From: Corynebacterium sp.
GTDB taxonomy: Bacteria > Actinomycetota > Actinomycetes > Mycobacteriales > Mycobacteriaceae
DNA: 64,000 bases
NCBI RefSeq assembly: GCF_022712275.1
Contig: NZ_JALAGU010000053.1
Location: forward strand, 62,001 to 126,000
Direction: 5' to 3'
Shown: positions 33,534 through 41,842 of the stretch, piece by piece
Numbering within the stretch: the stretch's first letter is position 1
How the letters are laid out: each line of letters opens with the position of its first letter
Notes under the pieces: generated by a model
Told to the model about the DNA's origin: nothing
The model's input: only the letters and a program-made list of their open reading frames with translations
The model's database searches: none
Position numbers and translations under genes: made by a program

Positions 33534-34925
33534 ATGGAAACGACTCCGCCATCTTCAGTCTCCACCGGATCACTCACCCGCACCGAACGCCTCGACCGGC
33601 TGCCGGTGACGAAGAAGCACACCAGACTGCTCACCGGCTCCGGCATCGGCTGGGCACTGGACGCCATGGACGTCGGACTCATCGGCTTCATCATGGCCGC
33701 CCTGACCGTGCACTGGGACCTCTCCCAGACCGAGACCTCCTGGATCGCCTCCATCGGCTTCGTCGGTATGGCCCTGGGCGCGACCTTCGGCGGCCTGCTG
33801 GCCGACAGGTTCGGCCGACGCCACATCTTCGCCCTCACCCTGCTGGTCTACGGCCTTGCGACCGGTGCCGCGGCACTGTCCACCGGCCTGGTCATGCTGC
33901 TGATCCTGCGTTTCATCATCGGTCTGGGCCTGGGTGCGGAACTGCCCGTGGCGTCCACCCTGGTCTCGGAGTTCTCCCCGCGGGCGATCCGGGGCCGCAT
34001 GGTCGTGCTGCTCGAGGCGTTCTGGGCGGTCGGCTGGATCGCCGCGGCGATCATCGGCACGGTGCTGGTGCCGCTGGGCGACAACGGCTGGCGCTGGGCC
34101 TTCGCGGTGGGTGTCGTCCCCGCCGCCTATGCGCTGGTGGTGCGCCTGACCCTGCCGGAGTCGGTGCGCTACCTCGAATCGAAGGGACGCCACGAGGAGG
34201 CGGAGACCACGGTCCGCGAGTTCGAGGCGAGCGAGCCGACCGCAGGATTCCTTCAGGCGTCCGCAGCATCCTCACAGGACCGCGTCCTCGACGAATCCCA
34301 GCAGGACGCCGCGATCACCGGTTCCACCGAACCCGTGACCTCCATCTGGGCGCCCTCGATGCGTAAGCGCACCGCTGCATTCTGGACTGTCTGGTTCTGC
34401 ATCAACCTCAGCTACTACGGGGCGTTCACGTGGATCCCGTCGATCCTGGCGTCCAACGGGTACTCCCTGGTGAAGTCCTTCACCTTCACCCTGATCATCA
34501 CCATCGCGCAGCTGCCCGGTTACGCCTGTGCGGCGTGGCTCATCGAGAAGTGGGGACGCCGCGTCACGCTCACGGCCTTCCTCGTCGGCTCTGCGTGTGC
34601 CGCCGGTCTCTACGGCCTGGCGGACGTGGAATGGGCGATCATCGCCGCCGGCTGCCTGCTGTCCTTCTTCAACCTCGGCGCGTGGGGCGCGCTGTACGCC
34701 GTCGGACCGGAGCTGTACCCGACCCCGCTGCGGGCGACGGGTACCGGTGCGGCGACCGGCTTCGGGCGCATCGCCTCGATCATCGCGCCGCTCATCGTGC
34801 CGCCGCTACTGGTCTTCGGCGGCACGGGCATTCTCTTCGCCCTGTTCGGCGTGGCCTTCGCCATAGCCGCTGCGGCCGCGTTCACCCTGCCGGAGCTCAA
34901 GGGCACGGCCTTGGCGGAGAAGTAG
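33534..34925 (+). CDS. MFS transporter, NiaP-like (niacin or aromatic acid uptake)
   Basis: A 463-residue, 12-segment sugar-porter-type facilitator. GWALDAMDVGLIGFIMAAL resembles the first helix of NiaP nicotinate transporters and aromatic acid:H+ symporters; DRFGRR and the mid-loop PESVRYLESKGR are MFS signatures. Nicotinate import is the best guess but not proved. TACTCT, a -10-like hexamer, sits a few bases before the ATG, suggesting a leaderless message. It is divergent from rlmB and convergent with cysS, with a palindromic element between. Confidence 0.75.
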   Translation: METTPPSSVSTGSLTRTERLDRLPVTKKHTRLLTGSGIGWALDAMDVGLIGFIMAALTVHWDLSQTETSWIASIGFVGMALGATFGGLLADRFGRRHIFALTLLVYGLATGAAALSTGLVMLLILRFIIGLGLGAELPVASTLVSEFSPRAIRGRMVVLLEAFWAVGWIAAAIIGTVLVPLGDNGWRWAFAVGVVPAAYALVVRLTLPESVRYLESKGRHEEAETTVREFEASEPTAGFLQASAASSQDRVLDESQQDAAITGSTEPVTSIWAPSMRKRTAAFWTVWFCINLSYYGAFTWIPSILASNGYSLVKSFTFTLIITIAQLPGYACAAWLIEKWGRRVTLTAFLVGSACAAGLYGLADVEWAIIAAGCLLSFFNLGAWGALYAVGPELYPTPLRATGTGAATGFGRIASIIAPLIVPPLLVFGGTGILFALFGVAFAIAAAAAFTLPELKGTALAEK

Positions 34926-34968
34926 AGGTTCTGACCGGCCGCCTGCTCAGCGCCCCCGCCCCGTGCAG

Positions 34969-35039
34969 CAGATCTGCGTCAGGCAGGAATCCCGGATTCT
35001 CTGCCACGAAAGCCCGGATTCCTGCCTGACGCAGATCTG
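34969..35039. repeat. 71 bp palindromic element, copy 1
   Basis: Perfect 24 bp inverted repeats starting CAGATCTGCGTCAGGCAGGA flank a 23 nt centre. The element lies just after the NiaP-like gene and before the convergent cysS end, so it may act as a bidirectional terminator. A diverged copy occurs at 48609, also just after a gene. Confidence 0.85.
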
Positions 35040-35109
35040 AAGCCCCGCCTCGCACGGTGGCGGGGAGGAGCTCAGCGGAAAAAGAACGGGACTGAGCAGA
35101 ACCGCCGGA

Positions 35110-36528
35110 TCACCCCAGCGACCAGGTGGCGCCGTCCGCGGAGTCCGCGACTGTGACACCGGCGGCCTTCAGGCGGTCACGCACAGCGTCCGCGGTGGCC
35201 CAGTCCTTGTCGGCACGGGCGGTAGCCCGACGCTCCAGCTCGGACTTCACGAGCACGTCGAGTGCCTCGAGCGCTTCGGAGGACGCCCCGGCACCGATGC
35301 CCTGACCACGGCCCTTCGAGTCCTCACCGGCCCAGGTGTCCGACAGCGGATCCACCCCGAGGACGCCCGTCATCGCGCGCACCTCGCCGGCGATCCGCGC
35401 CACGATGTCCGGGTCACCGGCGTCCAGCGCAGTATTTCCTTCACGCACGGCGTCCTGGATGACGGCGAGTGCGGCCGGCACTCCGAGGTCATCGTCGAGT
35501 GCCTCCCCGAAGGCAGGACGCCAGGAGCCTGTCTCGACGGAACCCAGCAGCTCCACGGCCCGGTCCAGGAACTTCTCGATCTTCCGGAAACCCGCGGCGG
35601 CGTCCTGCAGCGCCTTCTCCGAGTACTCCAGCATGGAACGGTAGTGCGCAGAGCCGAGGTACCAGCGCAGTTCGATGGGACGGACCTTGGTCAGCACGTT
35701 CGGCACGGAGAGCACGTTGCCCAGGGACTTGGACATCTTCTCCCCCGACATGGTCACCCAGCCGTTGTGCATCCAGTGGTTGGCGAAGGAGTCCCCGGCG
35801 GCGTGCGCCTGGGCGGCCTCGTTCTCGTGGTGCGGGAACTGCAGATCCATGCCACCGGCGTGGATGTCGAAGGAACCACCGAGGTACTTCTGCGACATCG
35901 CCGAGCACTCGATGTGCCAGCCGGGGCGACCGAAGCCCCACGGGGTCTGCCAGCCGGGTTCGCCGGACTTCGCGGCCTTCCACATGGCGAAGTCGCGCGG
36001 GTCCTCCTTGCCGGGGGCGGCGTCCTCACCCTGGTCGAGCTCGTCGAGCTTCTGGTGGGACAGGAAGCCGTAGTCCGGCACCTGCGCGGTCCGGCAGTAC
36101 ACCGAACCGTCTTCGGTGGCGTAGCCGAGACCGTTGTCGATGATCCGTTGGATGTAGGCGATCATCTCCGGGATGTGCCCGGTCGCGCGCGGTTCGATCG
36201 ACGGCGGGGTGACGCCGAGCAGGTCGTAGGCGCGGGTGAACGCGCGCTCATGGGTCGCGGCCCACTCCCACCAGGGGCGGTTGTTCTCGGCGGACTTGGC
36301 GAGGATCTTGTCGTCGATGTCGGTAACATTGCGGACGAAAGCGACGTCGAGCCCCTTGGCCTCGAGCCAGTTGCGCAGGATGTCGAAGGCGACGCCGGAA
36401 CGCACGTGCCCGATGTGCGGGATGGACTGCACGGTCGCACCACACAGGTAGACCGAGGCATGCCCCTCCTGCAGCGGAACGAAGTCACGGAGTTCACGGG
36501 TCGCGGTATCGAAGATGCGCAGAGTCAC
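35110..36528 (-). CDS. cysS: Cysteinyl-tRNA synthetase
   Basis: Class I synthetase, 472 residues. VYLCGATVQSIPHIGHVRSG holds the first zinc cysteine and the HIGH motif; WHIECSAM and the HHENE region add zinc ligands; GEKMSKSLGN is the KMSKS loop. The GTG start lies at the conserved TLRIFDTATREL; the frame is open upstream, but only through the divergent FAH gene. In many mycolata cysS is followed upstream by ispF and ispD next to carD; here those genes are absent from the interval. Confidence 0.95.
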   Translation of the reverse strand: MTLRIFDTATRELRDFVPLQEGHASVYLCGATVQSIPHIGHVRSGVAFDILRNWLEAKGLDVAFVRNVTDIDDKILAKSAENNRPWWEWAATHERAFTRAYDLLGVTPPSIEPRATGHIPEMIAYIQRIIDNGLGYATEDGSVYCRTAQVPDYGFLSHQKLDELDQGEDAAPGKEDPRDFAMWKAAKSGEPGWQTPWGFGRPGWHIECSAMSQKYLGGSFDIHAGGMDLQFPHHENEAAQAHAAGDSFANHWMHNGWVTMSGEKMSKSLGNVLSVPNVLTKVRPIELRWYLGSAHYRSMLEYSEKALQDAAAGFRKIEKFLDRAVELLGSVETGSWRPAFGEALDDDLGVPAALAVIQDAVREGNTALDAGDPDIVARIAGEVRAMTGVLGVDPLSDTWAGEDSKGRGQGIGAGASSEALEALDVLVKSELERRATARADKDWATADAVRDRLKAAGVTVADSADGATWSLG

Positions 36529-36552
36529 ACCGTCATTGTAGGAGAGAAGCCG

Positions 36553-37419
36553 ATGAAACTTGCCACAGCCCGGATCGACGACGCAGGAACCGTCGCCACC
36601 GTCCTCGTCGACCACGCGGACGCCACCTCCGTCACCGGACGTATCGTGGAGCGCTGCGATCTCGGCACCCTGCTCGCGAAGACACCCGGCGACCTCACCG
36701 CGAAGGTGGACACCGGACTGCGCCGCGACGGCGAAGAGCTCACCATGGATCCCGCGGACCTTCTCCCGCTGATCCCCCGGCCCGGCAAGGCGCTGTGCGT
36801 CGGACTGAACTACCGGGAGCACATCGTGGAGATGGGGCATCCGGTCCCGGACCACCCGACCCTGTTCGCCAAGTTCGCCACAGCCCTCACCGGACCGTTC
36901 GCCGAGGTGACCGTGCCGGAGAACCTGGCGGAGAAAGCGGACTACGAGGGTGAGCTGGTGGTCGTCATCGGACGCCGCCTGCCCGGCGCGGTCGGCGGAG
37001 CCTCCGAGGACGAGGCCCGGGACGCCATCGCCGGCTACGCCGTCGGCAACGACTTCTCGCAGCGCGACTGGCAGTACCGCACCCAGCAGTGGCTGCAGGG
37101 CAAGAACCTCGACGCGTCCTCCGGTCTCGGTCCGTGGCTGACCACGGACGTCGACCCGGTGGCCGAGGATGCGGTGCTGCGTACCTGGGTCAACGGGGAG
37201 CTCCGTCAGGAGCACTCCACCGCAGACCTTGTGTTCAAGCCGGTGGACCTGGTGCGTTACATCTCCGAGTTCACCACTCTGGAGCCCGGAGACGTCATCA
37301 TCACCGGCACCCCCGAAGGCGTGGGTGCCGGTTCCGACCGTTTCCTCGCCGACGGCGACGAGGTCACCGTGGAGATCGACGGGCTGGGTTCCGTCAAGAC
37401 GACGGTCCGCATCGGATGA
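36553..37419 (+). CDS. Fumarylacetoacetate hydrolase-family enzyme
   Basis: A 288-residue FAH-fold enzyme, probably an acylpyruvate hydrolase or 2-hydroxyhepta-2,4-diene-1,7-dioate isomerase. CVGLNYREHIVEMG, the metal ligands in DYEGELVVVIGRR (two glutamates) and GNDFSQRDWQ (aspartate), and TGTPEGVGAG are conserved. GGAGAG precedes the ATG. It is divergent from cysS at only 24 bp. It could take part in aromatic degradation, but no pathway genes are adjacent. Confidence 0.88.
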   Translation: MKLATARIDDAGTVATVLVDHADATSVTGRIVERCDLGTLLAKTPGDLTAKVDTGLRRDGEELTMDPADLLPLIPRPGKALCVGLNYREHIVEMGHPVPDHPTLFAKFATALTGPFAEVTVPENLAEKADYEGELVVVIGRRLPGAVGGASEDEARDAIAGYAVGNDFSQRDWQYRTQQWLQGKNLDASSGLGPWLTTDVDPVAEDAVLRTWVNGELRQEHSTADLVFKPVDLVRYISEFTTLEPGDVIITGTPEGVGAGSDRFLADGDEVTVEIDGLGSVKTTVRIG

Positions 37420-37489
37420 TTTTGCTAGGGTCAGCTAAGAACTGACGTTGACCGTCGATCACCTGACATCCTTTCCAAGGAGAATGCCG

Positions 37490-38092
37490 ATGACTATCCT
37501 GACCCTCCGCTCGACCCTCGTCCGCCGCTCCGCTGCGGTCGCTGCCGCGGCCGCCCTCAGCCTCGGACTCACCGCCTGCTCAGACGACGAAAGCTCCGAG
37601 GACGCCAACGAGCGTGCCGCGCAGGCTGCCGAGGAGGCGCTCTCCGAACTCAACCAGCCGGAGGAGGACGCCGACGACGACGATGCCGAAGACACTCCCG
37701 CCAACGACCCGGGAGAACCGCAGATCACCGCGGACAAGACCCAGGATCTCTCCGACGGCGACACGATCACCGTCACCGTCCGTGGTCTCGATGCCGAGGG
37801 CGGCTACTACCTGGGCATCTGCAAGGCCGGTACCGGGGCGGACGCCGCGGGTGAGGGCGGTGCCCCCGACTGCACCGGCGGCCGCGAGGACTCGAAGTGG
37901 ATCACCGCCGAGGGCTCCGACCAGGGCACCGACCACGTCAAGGCCGACGGCACCGCGGAAGTCGAACTCACCGTCGCCGAACAGGGCGACGCGGTGGACT
38001 GCTCCACCGACAAGTGCATCATCAAGGTCTTCGGCGACCACACCAACGGCTTCAACGCCGTGGCCGAGGCGCCGGTCACCTTCGCGTCCTGA
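37490..38092 (+). CDS. Neocarzinostatin-fold lipoprotein
   Basis: A 200-residue lipoprotein. The signal ends in lipobox GLTAC (Cys30), followed by an acidic linker (EEDADDDDAEDTP) and a domain with the full neocarzinostatin-family pattern: LSDGDTITVTVRGL, YYLGICK, DGTAEVELTV, VDCSTDKCIIKVFGD and NGFNAVA, with two cysteine pairs placed as in that family. Neocarzinostatin-type apoproteins bind enediyne chromophores in Streptomyces; no enediyne genes are nearby, so another small ligand or a structural role is likely. GGAG lies 7 nt before the chosen ATG. Confidence 0.72.
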   Translation: MTILTLRSTLVRRSAAVAAAAALSLGLTACSDDESSEDANERAAQAAEEALSELNQPEEDADDDDAEDTPANDPGEPQITADKTQDLSDGDTITVTVRGLDAEGGYYLGICKAGTGADAAGEGGAPDCTGGREDSKWITAEGSDQGTDHVKADGTAEVELTVAEQGDAVDCSTDKCIIKVFGDHTNGFNAVAEAPVTFAS

Positions 38093-38112
38093 TCCCCCGG
38101 ATCTTCCCCACG

Positions 38113-38129
38113 CCGGGCCCTGTGCCCGG
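38113..38129 (+). terminator. Hairpin between the neocarzinostatin-like gene and carD
   Basis: CCGGGC-CCTGT-GCCCGG followed by GGGCTTTC. It lies between convergent genes and most probably ends the plus-strand transcript. Confidence 0.5.
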
Positions 38130-38143
38130 GGCTTTCTGTCAGG

Positions 38144-38728
38144 TCAGTCCTCGTCGAGCTCGTCATCGAGGTCGACGGTGTGCTTCGGGTCCTCACCGGC
38201 GGCCTCCGCGGCACGCTTGGCGGCAGCGGCCTCGCGGTGGCGGATCACCGCAGTCTCGAGCCAGCCGATGACCTCATCGGACTTCTTGTCGTCGACGCCC
38301 TCGGCGAGCGCGAGCTCACCGACGAGGACCTGACGGGCCTTGGCGAGCATGCGCTTCTCGCCGGCGGACAGACCGCGGTCCTGGTCGCGGCGCCACAGAT
38401 CACGGACGACCTCGGCGACGCGGTTGACGTCGCCGGAGGCGAGACGCTCCTGGTTGGCCTTGTAACGGCGGGACCAGTTGCCGGCCTCCTCGACGTCGGT
38501 CTCGCGCAGGACCGAGAAGACCTTCTGCAGGCCCTCTTCGCCGACGACATCGCGCACGCCGACGAGCTCCGCGTTGGCGGCCGGGACCTTCACCAGGAGA
38601 TCACCCTGGAGGATCCGGAGGACGAGGTAGTCGACGCTCTGACCCTTGAACTCCCGCTGCTCGATTCCCTTGACCTCTGCGGCACCGTGGTGGGGGTAGA
38701 CGACAACGTCCCCGATGTTGAACTCCAT
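38144..38728 (-). CDS. carD: CarD-family RNA polymerase-binding regulator
   Basis: Global regulator of 194 residues that binds the RNA polymerase beta subunit and stabilises open complexes at rRNA and other promoters. FNIGDVVVYPHHGAAEVKGIE is the N-terminal Tudor-like RNAP-interaction domain; the C-terminal helical domain includes NWSRRYKANQERLASGD and a conserved tryptophan in VRDLWRR. An acidic tail (DLDDELDED) ends the protein. It is divergent from lpqE-radA, as in M. tuberculosis. Confidence 0.95.
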   Translation of the reverse strand: MEFNIGDVVVYPHHGAAEVKGIEQREFKGQSVDYLVLRILQGDLLVKVPAANAELVGVRDVVGEEGLQKVFSVLRETDVEEAGNWSRRYKANQERLASGDVNRVAEVVRDLWRRDQDRGLSAGEKRMLAKARQVLVGELALAEGVDDKKSDEVIGWLETAVIRHREAAAAKRAAEAAGEDPKHTVDLDDELDED

Positions 38729-38872
38729 GACGGGTAAGTCTACCACCGCACTCCCCCCTCCCTCCCCCTCCAGGGCTGCTTCAGTGGGGTACTGAGTAGG
38801 TACCCGTGGTCCGCAGGGGCTATTCTGGACGCCGACTGCAGTACGACGTATGCCTCAACGGAGGAGAAGACA

Positions 38873-39478
38873 GTGAAGCACCTGAAGTCCCCCGCCGCCC
38901 GCGGCGCGCTTGCCCTGGTCGCCGGTTCCGCGGCACTGACCCTCACCGCCTGCGGTGCCGGCCAGATCTCGCAGACCGCGAACCAGGTCCCCGCCGTGAA
39001 CGGCACCAACGGAGAGATCGGCGACGCCGTCGTCCGCGACGTCAGCCTGATCATCCAGGAGGACAACTCGGTGGCGCTGAAGTTCAACGCCTCCAACCAG
39101 GCCATCCAGGACAACCCCGTCACACTGTCCGACGTGACCGTCGAGGACGCGGACTTCAACCTCGGTGGTTCCCGGACCATCGACGGGCGCTGCAACCTGG
39201 TGGCTGACTCCGAGCAGGGCCTGCAAGACATGCGCGCCGATGACGCCGAGAAGGCCCTCGGCGAGGGTTCCTGCACCGAGTACCTGACGACCACGGTCGA
39301 GGGTGAGGACTTCTTCCCGGGTGCGTCCCGCACCGTCACCTTCTCCTTCGACGAAGGTGACATCGAGATCAACGCCCCCATCGTCTCCTACTACGCCGAG
39401 GCCGGTTCCCTGCACCGCGACCAGGACGGCATCACCAAGGCCGGCGACGAGATCGCCGACCTGCCCGAGCACCACTGA
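38873..39478 (+). CDS. lpqE: LpqE-like lipoprotein
   Basis: A 201-residue lipoprotein with lipobox LTAC. The mature protein begins GAGQISQTANQVPAVNG, the start conserved among LpqE proteins, and continues as a beta-rich domain (DNPVTLSDVTVEDADF). In M. tuberculosis lpqE lies between carD and radA exactly as here. Its function is unknown; it resembles copper-chaperone-like folds in topology only. GTG start with GGAGGAGA upstream. A hairpin separates it from radA. Confidence 0.82.
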   Translation: MKHLKSPAARGALALVAGSAALTLTACGAGQISQTANQVPAVNGTNGEIGDAVVRDVSLIIQEDNSVALKFNASNQAIQDNPVTLSDVTVEDADFNLGGSRTIDGRCNLVADSEQGLQDMRADDAEKALGEGSCTEYLTTTVEGEDFFPGASRTVTFSFDEGDIEINAPIVSYYAEAGSLHRDQDGITKAGDEIADLPEHH

Positions 39479-39508
39479 TCCTCCACCGGGACGACTACCC
39501 GGTTCTCG

Positions 39509-39544
39509 AACGCGCGTTCCCCCTTGGCGGGTGGTGCGCGTTTT
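39509..39544 (+). terminator. Hairpin with T-run after lpqE
   Basis: AACGCGC pairs with GCGCGTT around a 20 nt middle part that can also pair (CCC/GGG), followed by TTTT. It fits a terminator for lpqE before the radA promoter. Confidence 0.55.
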
Positions 39545-39575
39545 CGGCGTCCTGGTCCCCTATAGGCTGTCGTCC

Positions 39576-41036
39576 ATGGCGAAGAAGTCTCCCGGCTACG
39601 AATGCTCCTCCTGCGGCCACCGTGTGTCCAAGTGGGTGGGCAGGTGTCCGTCCTGCGGTGAATGGGGCAGCGTCGAGGAGCTCTCCCCCGCTGCCGCAGC
39701 CGTGGCGGGGACAACCGCGGCCGCCGGCCGGTCCGGAAAGAGCGGGGCAGTTTCTCTGTCCGGTCTGACCCCTACCTCACCGGCACGGAAGGTCACCGAC
39801 ATCGACCCCTCCGGGGCGGTGCACCGGCCCAGTGGCATCGGTGAACTCGACCGCGTCCTCGGTGGCGGTGTTGTGCCCGGCAGTGCGGTCCTGCTCGCCG
39901 GCGAGCCCGGTGTCGGCAAGTCGACGCTCCTGCTGGAGGTCGCGAACCGGTGGGCCAGACAGGACCGAAGCGTCCTCTACATCACCGCCGAGGAGTCCGT
40001 CGGGCAGGTCCGCCAGCGTGCAGGACGCACCGATGCGCTGACCGCGAATCTCTGGCTCGCCGCTGAGCACGACCTGGAGACCGCCCTGGGGCAGATCGAG
40101 GTGACCCGCCCGGAGCTCGTCATCGTCGATTCCCTGCAGACCCTGAACGCCACCGGGGTGGAGGGTGTGGCCGGCGGTGTGGCGCAGACCCGCGCGGTCG
40201 CCGCCACGCTCACCACGTTCGCCAAGACCACCGGCATCCCGGTACTGCTCGTCGGTCACGTCACCAAGGACGGAGCTGTCGCCGGCCCACGCACCGTCGA
40301 GCACCTGGTGGACGTGGTGCTCCAGTTCGAGGGCGACCGGCACAGTGCACTGCGTTTCCTCCGGGGGCAGAAGAACCGCTTCGGCGCCACCGACGAGGTC
40401 GGCTGCTTCGAGCAGGCCGCCGAGGGGATCCGTGAGGTCCCCGACCCTTCCGGCCTCTTCCTCAACCAGCGGGACGAACCGGTCTCCGGTACGGCGGTCA
40501 CCGTGATCATGGACGGACGTCGCGCCATGCCCGGTGAGATCCAGACACTCGCCATGGAGACGGAGATGAGCAACCCGCGGCGCGTGGTCACCGGTATCGA
40601 CACCGGGCGCGTCGCCACCATTCTCGCCGTCCTCACCCGCCGCGCCGGTATCGACCTGATGGGACATGAGGTCTATGCGGCGACAGTCGGCGGCATGAAG
40701 ATCAGTGAACCTGCCGCAGACCTGGCGACCGCGCTGGCGCTGGCGTCCACACGGCACGACAAGGTGTTGCCGGACGGACTGGTCGCCGTGGGCGAGCTCG
40801 GGCTGGGTGGTGAGGTCCGACGCGTCCCGGATCTGCGGCTGCGTCTGTCCGAGGCTGCCCGGCTGGGATTCACCTCCGCGATCGTCCCGGCGTCCACCAG
40901 GGACGCGGACCGGGTACGGGTGAAAGGACTGCGCATCATTCCCGTGAGGACGCTGGGAGAGGCTCTGGAACAGCTCGGCCTGGCGAAAGAGGCCCGGCGG
41001 AAGTACCCGGAGCGACGGAAGAAGGACCGCGACTGA
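39576..41036 (+). CDS. radA: DNA repair protein RadA
   Basis: RecA-like helicase that extends heteroduplex during recombination. It has 486 residues: an N-terminal zinc finger CSSCGHRVSKWVGRCPSCG, Walker A GEPGVGKSTL, the RadA-specific KNRFG motif (GQKNRFGATDEVG) and a C-terminal Lon-protease-like domain (DGLVAVGELGLGGEVRRVP). TATAGG lies 9 nt before the ATG, indicating a leaderless transcript. The disA gene that commonly follows radA in mycolata is absent; a minus-strand gene converges instead. Confidence 0.95.
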   Translation: MAKKSPGYECSSCGHRVSKWVGRCPSCGEWGSVEELSPAAAAVAGTTAAAGRSGKSGAVSLSGLTPTSPARKVTDIDPSGAVHRPSGIGELDRVLGGGVVPGSAVLLAGEPGVGKSTLLLEVANRWARQDRSVLYITAEESVGQVRQRAGRTDALTANLWLAAEHDLETALGQIEVTRPELVIVDSLQTLNATGVEGVAGGVAQTRAVAATLTTFAKTTGIPVLLVGHVTKDGAVAGPRTVEHLVDVVLQFEGDRHSALRFLRGQKNRFGATDEVGCFEQAAEGIREVPDPSGLFLNQRDEPVSGTAVTVIMDGRRAMPGEIQTLAMETEMSNPRRVVTGIDTGRVATILAVLTRRAGIDLMGHEVYAATVGGMKISEPAADLATALALASTRHDKVLPDGLVAVGELGLGGEVRRVPDLRLRLSEAARLGFTSAIVPASTRDADRVRVKGLRIIPVRTLGEALEQLGLAKEARRKYPERRKKDRD

Positions 41037-41042
41037 GCGCCG

Positions 41043-41756
41043 TCAGCCGAGGTTGAAGGTGCCGGGCTCGGAGACCCTGTCACCGAGGTGCCCGTAGAGC
41101 AGGAAGGCACCGGTACCGGCGTCCGCCCGGTCGCTGCACTGGTCGGGGGCGGAGGTGGTGCGGGACCAGCCGTTGAGGGCGAAGTTCCGGGACTCGCCCG
41201 CGGCCAGGTCGATGTTCTCGGTGGCGGTCGGCTCGTTGCAGTCGGTGTCTCCCCAGATCCGTTCGTAGCTGGTGAGGTTGAAGACCTCGAAGCTCATGGG
41301 ATTCGCCTCGAGATCGACCGTGCAGTCCTCGTCGGAGGTGTTGGAGACCGACATGATGAAGTCCGGCAACTGACCACCGGCATAGGTCGGCGCACCGGAG
41401 CGGACCTCCAGCTGCAGGTCATCGAGGTTGCAGGCGCCGGACGGCTCAGCGTCGGAGGTTCTGGAGGTATCAGCGCCCTCGCTCTCCTCAGCGGAACCGC
41501 TGGCGGACGCCTCCCCCGACGCACTCTCGGATGCACCGGCGGATCCGGTAGCGGACTCCGACGGCGCGGCGGACGCCGAACTCGTCGAACTGTCCGCAGC
41601 GGTCTCCGTACTGTCACCGCCCCCACCGGTGATGGCCCGGACGATCAGCACCAGCACCAGGACAAGCACCAGCAGCCCCACACCGGCGGCGATACGTCGG
41701 CGACGGTAGATCTCCGGGGGCAGAGGGCGGTTGTACTGGTTCGAGGGCTGACTCAC
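41043..41756 (-). CDS. Membrane-anchored extracytoplasmic protein
   Basis: A 237-residue protein: a short cytoplasmic N-terminus (NRPLPPEIYRRRRI), one membrane anchor (AAGVGLLVLVLVLVLIVRAI), a low-complexity Ser/Ala/Glu/Thr linker (about 45-105) and a C-terminal beta-type domain with cysteines in GACNLDDLQLEV, EDCTVDLEA, DTDCNEPT and PDQCSDR, likely two disulfides. It sits between radA and the carbonic anhydrase gene on the opposite strand to radA. The domain looks like those of mycolata secreted proteins of unknown role. Confidence 0.72.
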   Translation of the reverse strand: MSQPSNQYNRPLPPEIYRRRRIAAGVGLLVLVLVLVLIVRAITGGGGDSTETAADSSTSSASAAPSESATGSAGASESASGEASASGSAEESEGADTSRTSDAEPSGACNLDDLQLEVRSGAPTYAGGQLPDFIMSVSNTSDEDCTVDLEANPMSFEVFNLTSYERIWGDTDCNEPTATENIDLAAGESRNFALNGWSRTTSAPDQCSDRADAGTGAFLLYGHLGDRVSEPGTFNLG

Positions 41757-41842
41757 GGAACCCAGTGTATCCAGCGGGGGACCGGGAACCCTGTCACGAC
41801 ACGGGTCGGACTCAGTTCATCCTCAGTCCCGCCCGGTCCCGC

